Below are positions 20,701 to 27,398 of a DNA stretch of 64,000 nucleotides, piece after piece. This DNA is from Gimesia maris (lineage in GTDB: Bacteria; Planctomycetota; Planctomycetia; Planctomycetales; Planctomycetaceae): positions 2,371,001 through 2,435,000 of the forward strand of contig NZ_CP042910.1 of NCBI RefSeq assembly GCF_008298035.1. Direction: 5' to 3'. The number at the start of each line of letters is the position of its first letter. The stretch's first letter is position 1. The notes under the pieces were generated by a model. The model saw nothing but the letters and a program-made list of their open reading frames with translations, ran no database searches and was not told the origin of the DNA. A program made the position numbers and the translations under genes.

Positions 20701-21881
20701 GGCAACTCCGGAGGGACTGGCGGAACCACAGGGTTAGCAGGACTGACATCCCGTGAGATATGATTCTCGGCAGGAGAGTACACCAGATACAGGAGAGAAC
20801 ATAACGCGATCAGAGTGATGCATGAAATGAAAGCAGCACGGTTCCATTTTGTGTGAGTTTGATCGAGTTGTTTTTTCAGGATGACTTCAACCGAATTGCC
20901 AGCCCCCACCCGGCTCTGTAATGCCGCGACGACTTGTTCTGCCGTTGGCCTCTGCTGAGGGTCCACATGCAGCATGGACGTCAACAGTTTTCGATCTGCC
21001 CGACCGACCATCTGGAACTGGCTGGAGGGATGAATGATTTCAAGTGTTTTCGGGTCCCGATTGAGGGGGAGACCCGTGATCAGAAAGAACCAGACGCAAC
21101 CCAGGGAGTAGATGTCCGAGCTTGTGGTGGCATTGCGCGCGGAATTCCATTGTTCCGGGGCCACATACTTAACCTGTCCGAAGCCCTGTCGCATCGCAGT
21201 CAGTTCCGAACCATCCGATCGGCCTTCTTCAAAAGCCAGTCCGAAGTCGGCAATCTGCACGAATCCCCGGTTATTGAGCAGGAGATTTCCGGGGTGGATA
21301 TCTCGATGCACGATCCCCAGTTTGTGTACAGCAGTCAGGCCGGAGGCGACTTGATACACAATGGTGGCCGAGGCAAGCGAGGGCAGGGAAAAACCCAGTT
21401 CATCCATTCTTTCCTTCAGGTTTTTGCCGTTCACGTACTCCTGTACAAAATAGGTGAAGCCGTTTTCTTCACCTGCAAAGAGCGCTTTTACAACATAAGG
21501 GGATTCCACCCGCGCGAGCATTTGCACTTCCCGTTCAAATCGCTCGGCCAGGTCTTTCCATTCCTTTTGCCGTTCCGTATTGATGAGTTTCACTGCAACG
21601 GGACGAATCAGCTTTGTGTCGTAGCCTTTGAAAACACGGCCCATGCCTCCGGATCCAATCTCGTATTCGAGCGAGATCTGGGCAATGGAGAGGGGAGGCA
21701 CTCTGAGGCGGTTGATCAGTTCGTCGGGTTCGTCGTCCAGTCGTTCCAGTTTCTCACGACAGAGAGGACAGATATCAAAATGTCCGGACAGAGTTTCAAT
21801 CTGTGTGTAGTCGAGTTTGCCCAGGCTGTAATCTGAGATCTCCAAAAGATTCGGGCAGGAAGAAGAGGTTGAGTCAACCAC
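17751..21881 (-). CDS. Ser/Thr protein kinase with zinc-finger N-terminus, FGE-like and three LamG domains
   Basis: A protein of 1376 residues. Residues about 25-50 carry H-x3-C-x2-C (GHFDICPLCREKL), the motif of zinc-binding anti-sigma domains. A Hanks-type kinase follows (about 65-327; GSGGMGRV, VAVKLI, HRDIHPGNLLL, DFG, APEQW). A single membrane helix (about 350-370) separates it from a large outer part: a LamG-like domain (about 397-600, FDGIDDFVETPF), a formylglycine-generating-enzyme-type domain (about 640-930, MHGNVAEWCQDYF, ARGGSAVRD, TGFRVA) and two more LamG-like domains (about 947-1143 and 1160-1376). The arrangement suggests a receptor whose outer part binds glycans or protein. 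It lies 110 bp downstream of an ECF sigma gene (start 22555) on the same strand. FGE-like domains in such proteins are often non-catalytic. Confidence 0.9.
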   Translation of the reverse strand: MVDSTSSSCPNLLEISDYSLGKLDYTQIETLSGHFDICPLCREKLERLDDEPDELINRLRVPPLSIAQISLEYEIGSGGMGRVFKGYDTKLIRPVAVKLINTERQKEWKDLAERFEREVQMLARVESPYVVKALFAGEENGFTYFVQEYVNGKNLKERMDELGFSLPSLASATIVYQVASGLTAVHKLGIVHRDIHPGNLLLNNRGFVQIADFGLAFEEGRSDGSELTAMRQGFGQVKYVAPEQWNSARNATTSSDIYSLGCVWFFLITGLPLNRDPKTLEIIHPSSQFQMVGRADRKLLTSMLHVDPQQRPTAEQVVAALQSRVGAGNSVEVILKKQLDQTHTKWNRAAFISCITLIALCSLLYLVYSPAENHISRDVSPANPVVPPVPPELPPENQEQFALRFDGIDDFVETPFVYGSGAPITFEAWITPDCEERPRSMEIISNAETAGIIVRLKDGTRPEFLFHEGTSYAAHTRSEQIGCGKLVHLAAVYDGISVGMYVDGKKQGLSFPVRRLHRHSPIPIHLGANPDPALIGRPVAEKKACFAGLMHQCRFSRGVIYQDDFSPEKLLSTSDSTILLYHLNADSGEIVKDQSGNGYDGKIIGATWEKYDPLNVPEKTEQYKWPANTPDPISVNDSPDRISQLQQAWAEHLKLPAEVTIPLGQNISIALVLIPPGEFMLGSLEETLAKTDGPTQQDETKPRRLSADLLQRLARITHPFYLSKTEISRKQFRQFVKQTSYKTDAELDGAGGSGFNSSETNPQITWASDLDGALSEDHPAVNLSWYDASNFCGWLTRNQSQFVFKLPREAQWEYACRAGTTSKWFASEESELSKVAWFQSTTTHPCGQLQANALGLYDMHGNVAEWCQDYFSDKNSFSSAVNNPSGPSSGTHRIARGGSAVRDALNCRSASREGLRSNSRDALTGFRVAATVNSVSENLEKRDPFSLHFNGIDDYAEVDYDYRKASEPLTIECWVDIPEVTIKDQFASSVIFDLHSHLRVFYCVLRNHRIHMYYHEGEWIWHAFSADISPGRHHIAGVFDGTSLNAFVDGSVPAKVTKNRANRLARFLRSTFRIGSGSTYENSQHRGFKGNISQLRISEHTVYNDEFQPPPLLTRHESTVALYRFEEGKGKILHDLSGMYNHARITGAEWSVALQPDKELLNRGVQLDGDDWIETKFPDPSAEQFTIEAWVTPETNRKLAHQLLFQLGSLSLKYHVNNGEYWTWSLLDPQSQEIPVSTVSSKDVALNHPVHIACQWNGTIWKMFLNGLPCRTLPMRATQKEHLAEIISASLKQNLFIGGFPATEKTRSHCFEGKIHALKVSRIGRYQQSFTPLADFSVDENTLLFYHFDEKSGESAQDSSGNEAHGTLHGANWLSK

Positions 21882-21991
21882 AAAAGTGTGTCCTCAGTAC
21901 ATTAAAAGTTTGATAGCACCAACGCGTTCTCATCTTTTATGTGTTGGTTCCGAGGGAAAATGTGACAGAAAATATCCCGGAAAAATAAACT

Positions 21992-22555
21992 TTATAAGTC
22001 TTCCCCTAACAGGTCTCTAATTTTTCGGAGGGCGCGGGACTGGATTTGCCGAATATTGGCAGTAGTCGTCTGTAATTCTTCCGCGATTTCTCTGGTGGTC
22101 ATACCGGACAGGAAAAACAATCTCAAAACCTGTTTTTCCTTATCTGTCAATCCGGCAAATTCAATCACGCCTTCGGCGATATCTCTTTTTTCTTCTACCG
22201 TTTCGATGCTGTCGTCAATCAGATTGTGGATGTGATTCAGGTTATCTGTGCCCCCGGTGGCAATGACCTGTTTTTTGCGAAAGCGATTAGAGGAGACATT
22301 CCGCAGGCATGTTTTCAGGAGCCTGATGTAGCTGTGGCGTCCATATTTCAGTCGAAGATTTTCTTTGGACATGATTTCAAATACTGCGGTTAATGCTTCC
22401 TGAACAACGTCTTCGGCGTCCTCCTTGTTCGCAATGATGCGGCTCGTCATTCGGAGTAACAGCCAGGCCGAGAGCTCCATCAGCCTGTTCGAAGCTGCCG
22501 GATCTCCTTCTGAGGCACGCTGGATCAGTGTGGTCGAGATTGTCTCTAAATTCAT
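21992..22555 (-). CDS. ECF-type RNA polymerase sigma factor
   Basis: About 187 residues from the ATG at 22555 (MNLETISTTLIQ). A longer reading from a GTG at 22645 adds 30 residues of non-conserved sequence and is less likely; no strong ribosome-binding site decides between them. Sigma region 2 is seen at about 15-95 (EDAEDVVQEALTAVFEIM, YIRLLKTCLRNVSSNRFRKK) and region 4 at about 130-182 (LTDKEKQVLRLFFLSG, TTREIAEELQTTTANIRQIQSRALRKIR). The downstream kinase on the same strand carries an anti-sigma-like zinc motif, which suggests the two work as a pair. Planctomycetes have many such sigma-kinase neighbours. Confidence 0.88.
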   Translation of the reverse strand: MNLETISTTLIQRASEGDPAASNRLMELSAWLLLRMTSRIIANKEDAEDVVQEALTAVFEIMSKENLRLKYGRHSYIRLLKTCLRNVSSNRFRKKQVIATGGTDNLNHIHNLIDDSIETVEEKRDIAEGVIEFAGLTDKEKQVLRLFFLSGMTTREIAEELQTTTANIRQIQSRALRKIRDLLGEDL

Positions 22556-22719
22556 GGCGAGTTTATTGTCTTCTAAATGAAGTTTATTTTCAAAAAAAAG
22601 CTGAGGAAACAATTTTGCTGTCACACTGGTTGTTCGGAATAACACCTATTCCATGTAGACAATTCTTAAATCAATTTGAACAGGAGGGTGAAGTATCACG
22701 AGAAATCTGTCCTCGTGTT

Positions 22720-22762
22720 TATGCGGGGGCATATGCAGGGTATGCGGGGGCATATGCAGGGG
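22720..22762. repeat. Two tandem copies of a 21-bp unit containing GCATATGC
   Basis: The stretch TATGCGGGGGCATATGCAGG occurs at 22720-22739 and again at 22741-22760. Each copy contains the palindrome GCATATGC and a G-run. It lies between the divergent sigma gene (start 22555) and the small plus-strand gene at 22875, so it could be a regulatory repeat or a slippage-prone tract. Confidence 0.75.
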
Positions 22763-22874
22763 TGGTTATAAGTGTCGTTTAATATACATTTCTACCTATA
22801 TATGAGTGTAAGTGCAAGAACATATTTAAATTTTGCAGGTACGGGGCTCAGCAGGGGAGATCAGGGGAAATCAA

Positions 22875-23186
22875 ATGCGAACCAATGTGTTATTCTTGTT
22901 GTTGCTTCTCGTCATTTCCATCGCGGTCATTCCCTCATTGGAAAGTTATCCCGTGGTAACCCATGTGAATCAGGTTTCAGGTAATGTCACAAAATGTGCG
23001 CATGATGAAAGGGGCAGACTGCATGGTCGATATACAGTGCACGACGAAGCAGGAAATCTGCTGGATAAAGGAGAATATGATCATGGCGAGTGCATCTATC
23101 TAATCAAATACGATTCCTGTGGTAAATTGCTGTATGAATTGCGTGAGGATGAAAACTATAGTCTGGTTCAGACCAATTCCCGATAA
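22875..23186 (+). CDS. Small secreted or membrane-anchored MORN-like protein
   Basis: About 103 residues from the ATG at 22875 (MRTNVLFLLLLLVISIAVIP), preceded by a purine-rich AGGGGAAAT. A frame opening further upstream (22833) lacks this clear signal or anchor. The hydrophobic N-terminus is a signal peptide or anchor; the rest contains GRLHGRYTVHDEAGNLLDKGEYDHGEC, which resembles one or two MORN-type or antitoxin-like G-x-Y repeats. Two or three Cys residues are present. No known family is assigned. It sits alone between two minus-strand sigma/kinase pairs and converges closely (16 bp) with the second kinase gene. Confidence 0.65.
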   Translation: MRTNVLFLLLLLVISIAVIPSLESYPVVTHVNQVSGNVTKCAHDERGRLHGRYTVHDEAGNLLDKGEYDHGECIYLIKYDSCGKLLYELREDENYSLVQTNSR

Positions 23187-23202
23187 GAGGCGGCGTTTCG
23201 CC

Positions 23203-25755
23203 TTACTCTGAAACCCCCAGTACTGATGATGTCGTGCTCTGAGAAGTAGATTCAGATTGACGTGCGTCACTTTTTTTAACCAGCTCTGCCATCCAGATGT
23301 CGCTGGCCCCGTAGCCACCAGGACGGTTGGCGACGAAAAGAAAGCTTCTGCCATCCCGTAATAACCGGGCACGTCCCGAAGCATTCGGATCGTCTCTAAA
23401 AACGAGTTCCGGTTCTGACCAGGCAGAATTCCAGCCGGGGCGCGTTGTGATATGTAACTTGCTAAGAGCATTATCCGGGTCGGTTTCCCAATCCTCTTTC
23501 TGATAAAAAATATAGACTCGTCCATCATTGCTCAGGGAACCAACGCTGATCCTCTGGTCAACGGGAAGTGTTTCCTCTGACCGCTCTCCAAAAGGGCTGT
23601 CCAGCGAGTCGCGTCGCCAGATCATCAGGTGGCTTTTCTGATCAGTTGATTTCTTGTCTGCTGTTACGATACGGGGGCGGAATGCGGTCAGACCATCAGG
23701 TGTGAGACGGTAATCGCGTCTGTTACCAACGGCGATAGGATCGGGGATCGCGTCCTGCCAGGGATCATTCAGACTCGTGCGTGTCGAAAGATACCAGAAT
23801 GCGTCCCGTCGGAATGAAAGTTTCAAGCCGTCTGCCGAAATCTGTGGACATTCTGCATTCCCGTTGGTGTTAATCTCCGGGGGGAGTAAAGTGGGAGCGT
23901 TCCACTCGACATTTTTGGAAGGACGTGTTGAGATCCATAAGTTGCGACGTTCAAATTGTGGATTCTTGAGGCCTGTTGAGAAAACAAGGGTGCATTTGTC
24001 AGCGGTCATATCGCCGCTGAACTCAAAATCATGTGAATTAATCAGGGAACCCATGTTTTTTGTCACCTGCCATTCCCATTCCCCCGAAGCCAGCAGATCG
24101 GCGGCTGATGCCTGTGGAGAGACTGAAATATTCTGTTTGGCATGATTTCCTGCAGGAAGCACAGAGCGATCGGTGGTTGAATCGGCAGGCTTGTCTGTAT
24201 CCAAACTGTTGGTTTGGATGATTTTAGTGTGAGGGGAGCTGTCGGGCCAGGTGAAGGCGATGATTCCTGCCAGAACTATCAGGCACGCCGCCCCGATCAG
24301 AGACTTCCAGTATTTTCCACTGGTGAACAGAATCGGTTTGGTTGTTCCCGATTCACTGATCGTTGCTGCGGTTGCGTTGGAAGTGACAGCAGTTTTCGAT
24401 TTTGATCGCGGTGTTTCTTTGACGGGATTCGGAATATGACAGTCATTGAGTGCCACGATGAGCTCGCTCATCGATTGGAAACGGTCTTCCGGTTTCTTGG
24501 CAACCATTTTCTGATAGACGGCGGTGACGGAATCGGGAACGTCGGGCCGCTGATCCTGCAGAGAAGGGATCTCGGCTTCGCGATGTTGGACGAAGACCTT
24601 GAAGATGGTACTCCCCGAATAGGGGACTTCGCCAGTGAGCAGAAAGTAAAGTGTGCAGCCCAGGCTGTAGATGTCTGACCGAAAATCGACCAGGTGTGCA
24701 TCGAGCGACTGTTCGGGTGCCATGAAGGAAGCGGTCCCCAGAATTGCTCCCGCTGCCGTCAATTCGGAACGGCTGACATAAGGACGTCCGCTGTCAGCAT
24801 CTGTTGACCCGTTCTCAGGTGAATCGAGTCGAATGGAATCGTCGATATGAGCCAGTCCCAGGTCGAGTAATTTGACTGTGCCCTGATCGTCCAGCAGCAG
24901 ATTTCCGGGTTTGATGTCCCGATGGACGATGCCCCGTTCGTGGGCATGTTGCAGACCAGTGGCGGCCTGTCGAATGCAGTCGACGGCTTGACTGAGTGAC
25001 AGTGGACCGGAGGCGCGAACGATCCTGCTGAGATTGTCTCCCCGCACGTATTCCATGACGAGGAAATTCACGCCCCGCGATTCGTCGGCATCGTAGGCTC
25101 TGACAATGTTGAGATGTTCCAGTGTCGCAGCGACGCGGACTTCCCGTTTAAAACGTCTGATCAGATCGTCTGAGGCCAGCATCTGTTGTGAAATCATCTT
25201 CAAGGCGACCAGTCGATTCATCGTGCGATGAATGGCTTTGAAGACCATGCCCATCCCGCCGACGTCAATCAGATCGAGAATGAGGTATTTATCGATCAAC
25301 AGATCTGGCTCACCTTTCAGCAGTGCAGCCGCCTGGTAGGAAGTCAGTTTGCCTTTCGTTACGAGTTGCGATGCCAGCTGACGTGCATCGGTCGATGGAT
25401 GTGCAGACGAAACGGAATCGCTGACTGATGCGAATTCATCCGGCGAGAGAACCCCGACTTCAGAGAGTTTTGATAGAAAGTGATCGCAGTTTACATTAGC
25501 AGGCAGTTCGTCCTGGGGAGTCTGATTCTCTTCCGGTGTCTCTCCCAGCTGAGGAATGTCAGGGATGACTTCATCCAGATTCTGTTCCAGTAGATCGACA
25601 GAGGGGTTTGCATGCTCTAGCAGTGAGCGGACTTCGGCCCACAGCGACTCGTTGGTGCCACACTCATTCCGTAGCCAGGCATCTCTTTTTTCAGCCGGGA
25701 CTTCCAGCGCGCTCAGGAAAACCTGTTGCACTTTTTCCGCGTGGGAATCACTCAT
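23203..25755 (-). CDS. Ser/Thr protein kinase with extracytoplasmic WD40-like (PD40) domain
   Basis: About 850 residues from the ATG at 25755, chosen because it overlaps the sigma gene stop as ATGAGTGA, an arrangement for coupled translation; frames opening upstream lie inside the sigma gene. Order: an N-terminal helical segment found in planctomycete kinases (EKVQQVFLSALEVPAEKRDAWL, about 8-75), a linker domain (about 95-145, LVTKGKLTSYQAAALLKG), Hanks kinase (about 148-435; DVGGMGMVF, VALKMIS, HRDIKPGNLLLDD, DLGLAH, APEQSLD), a membrane helix (about 485-505) and TolB/PD40-type propeller repeats (about 600-830; ISADGLKLSFRRDAFW, LTPDGLTAFRP, RPGGYGASDIWMA). The kinase faces the cytoplasm and the propeller lies outside. 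It forms an operon with the ECF sigma gene. Confidence 0.9.
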   Translation of the reverse strand: MSDSHAEKVQQVFLSALEVPAEKRDAWLRNECGTNESLWAEVRSLLEHANPSVDLLEQNLDEVIPDIPQLGETPEENQTPQDELPANVNCDHFLSKLSEVGVLSPDEFASVSDSVSSAHPSTDARQLASQLVTKGKLTSYQAAALLKGEPDLLIDKYLILDLIDVGGMGMVFKAIHRTMNRLVALKMISQQMLASDDLIRRFKREVRVAATLEHLNIVRAYDADESRGVNFLVMEYVRGDNLSRIVRASGPLSLSQAVDCIRQAATGLQHAHERGIVHRDIKPGNLLLDDQGTVKLLDLGLAHIDDSIRLDSPENGSTDADSGRPYVSRSELTAAGAILGTASFMAPEQSLDAHLVDFRSDIYSLGCTLYFLLTGEVPYSGSTIFKVFVQHREAEIPSLQDQRPDVPDSVTAVYQKMVAKKPEDRFQSMSELIVALNDCHIPNPVKETPRSKSKTAVTSNATAATISESGTTKPILFTSGKYWKSLIGAACLIVLAGIIAFTWPDSSPHTKIIQTNSLDTDKPADSTTDRSVLPAGNHAKQNISVSPQASAADLLASGEWEWQVTKNMGSLINSHDFEFSGDMTADKCTLVFSTGLKNPQFERRNLWISTRPSKNVEWNAPTLLPPEINTNGNAECPQISADGLKLSFRRDAFWYLSTRTSLNDPWQDAIPDPIAVGNRRDYRLTPDGLTAFRPRIVTADKKSTDQKSHLMIWRRDSLDSPFGERSEETLPVDQRISVGSLSNDGRVYIFYQKEDWETDPDNALSKLHITTRPGWNSAWSEPELVFRDDPNASGRARLLRDGRSFLFVANRPGGYGASDIWMAELVKKSDARQSESTSQSTTSSVLGVSE

Positions 25756-26296
25756 TGGTCTCATCACTTTCTGTTCCCGGCCCGAGTTCGCGATACAACC
25801 AGGCCTTGGCGTACTTCCAGTCATTGTTGACTGTCCGCAATGAGACTTCCAGTTGTTCCGCGATTTCCTCGCCGGTCAACCCGCCAAAGAATTTCAGCTC
25901 TACAATCCTTGCTGCCCTGGGTAATTCTCTTGCGAGAGCCTCCAGCGCGTCGTTTAGTTCAAGAATGTCTAACTCTCTGGCGGCATCTGTCACAGAAATG
26001 TGCAATGGAATTCCGCGACCTGCTTTTCCTCCCCGTTTCAGGCGTTTTCGCTCGCGCGCGTAATCGACCAGAAGTCGCCTGATGATGGTTGCGCCGGCCG
26101 CCATCATCTGTGAGCGGTCGGCTGGATCGAGATTCCGCTGTTCCTGCAGACGCAGATATGCGTCGTTGACCAGCAGCGTCGGCTGCAGCGAATGTCCCGG
26201 TGTTTCCCGATTCAAAGCCTTCTCAGCCAGCCCATGCAGTTGATCGTAAATTGATTGATGCCAACTTATTGGGTTGTCTTCTGGGGATGCAGTCAT
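25748..26296 (-). CDS. ECF-type sigma factor of the planctomycete TIGR02999-like group
   Basis: About 182 residues from the ATG at 26296 (MTASPEDNPISWHQ). The frame is open to 26383 but the extra residues are not sigma-like. The sequence has the signature order of this sub-family: IYDQLHGLAEKALNRE, HSLQPTLLVNDAYLRL, MMAAGATIIRRLLVDYARERKRLKRGG (region 2) and LPRAARIVELKFFGGLTGEEIAEQLEVSLRTVNNDWKYAKAWL (region 4). Its last codons overlap the start of the downstream kinase by 8 bp. In planctomycetes this sigma group is frequently encoded beside a membrane Ser/Thr kinase, and the pair probably forms a signal-transduction unit in place of a classical anti-sigma factor. Confidence 0.9.
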   Translation of the reverse strand: MTASPEDNPISWHQSIYDQLHGLAEKALNRETPGHSLQPTLLVNDAYLRLQEQRNLDPADRSQMMAAGATIIRRLLVDYARERKRLKRGGKAGRGIPLHISVTDAARELDILELNDALEALARELPRAARIVELKFFGGLTGEEIAEQLEVSLRTVNNDWKYAKAWLYRELGPGTESDETNE

Positions 26297-26589
26297 CTGT
26301 ATTGCCTGTCGATCTCGATATCTATGTCGTCCCAGAATTGCAATGGTAACTACCGGAGCCAGACTTCCTCTATCGAGGTCCATGCATCTCTGACTGTTTT
26401 GATTCTACGGTGGTACTTCTTAAGACGCAACTTTGCATTTTTATAATCTGTTGTCGGCTCAGAAGTTCGAATATGCTGTAAATTATGAGAATTAATAGAA
26501 TCTCGCTGCACAACTTTCTCTTGAGTATCGCCAAGTTTTGTGAAGAGACACACACAGGTATTTCACAGGACGTTCACAGGGAGACAATA

Positions 26590-27123
26590 ATGGCTGTATA
26601 CGATTCTACCGACCATCAACTGGGTGATTACCTGTTGGGAAAAGCGACCGGATATTATGACAATGTTTACAGTTCGCTGGGGGCAGAACATTACCGGTAT
26701 GAACAAAAGCAGAGAGATCAGAACCTCGGCAAGAGATGCAACCCGGGACCCAGTGGACCAGGTATTCTGGATGAAGCATTTGAAGAAGCAGGGGACTTCG
26801 CTTCTGAGTGGACTGAAACCATTGTTGACTATGTGAAGTCAGTATTTACCTGGGTTCCCTCTCAGGTGGGGATGGCATTTAAGGTGATCTGTATACTCGC
26901 GTTTCTGACAGTCGGTGTTCAATTCGGATTCACCGGCTGGGGATTATTGCTCCTCACTGGAAGCGGCTGGTTTGCCCCGCGGATCATAGCCGGTCTGCTG
27001 CAATTCACGATTTTTACCAGCCTGGTTGTGCTCTATCTCAGTTTCATAGTGCTGGTGGCCGTCTTGGGTGTGGGAGTGGTGCTAGGTGGCATCTATGGTC
27101 TCGCTGTATTTTTTGCATTGTGA
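26590..27123 (+). CDS. Small membrane protein of unknown function
   Basis: About 177 residues from the ATG at 26590 (MAVYDSTDHQLGDYLLG), which has AGGGAGAC just upstream; the frame is open to 26485 without a better start. The first about 90 residues are soluble and rich in Tyr, Gly and Glu. The remainder (about 95-177) is strongly hydrophobic and can hold two or three membrane helices (VICILAFLTVGVQFGF, IIAGLLQFTIFTSLVVLYLSFIVLVAVLGVGVVLGG). No family is recognised. It is divergent from the second sigma/kinase operon with about 290 bp between starts and could be a target of that sigma factor, though no promoter motif was identified. Confidence 0.7.
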   Translation: MAVYDSTDHQLGDYLLGKATGYYDNVYSSLGAEHYRYEQKQRDQNLGKRCNPGPSGPGILDEAFEEAGDFASEWTETIVDYVKSVFTWVPSQVGMAFKVICILAFLTVGVQFGFTGWGLLLLTGSGWFAPRIIAGLLQFTIFTSLVVLYLSFIVLVAVLGVGVVLGGIYGLAVFFAL

Positions 27124-27398
27124 TAGATGTCGTTGTGATCGATATTGTTTTCAGTAGATATTCCCTGAACTGCCCGGTTAAAGACGTCTGGTTCACATGC
27201 GATGTGCTCTCACGACAGAATTAAAGAAACTGATCCGGGCGTGTCTGGCAAGGAAAAGTTGTGAGGTATCTGTTATTTTTGTCAGTTGTATTCTTGAATG
27301 TCAGGCTGGAAGTATCTTATGACAGAGGAAGGTTGAAACTCAAAATGAAAACTTAAAAAACAGATGCTGACCTCGGGGATGCATCAGGTGGAATCAAT

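Noticed and set aside
20934..21836. Long plus-strand open frame of 300 codons
   Set aside because: Complementary to the kinase domain of the LamG/FGE kinase, where conserved motifs lie on the minus strand; the plus-strand product has no domain.
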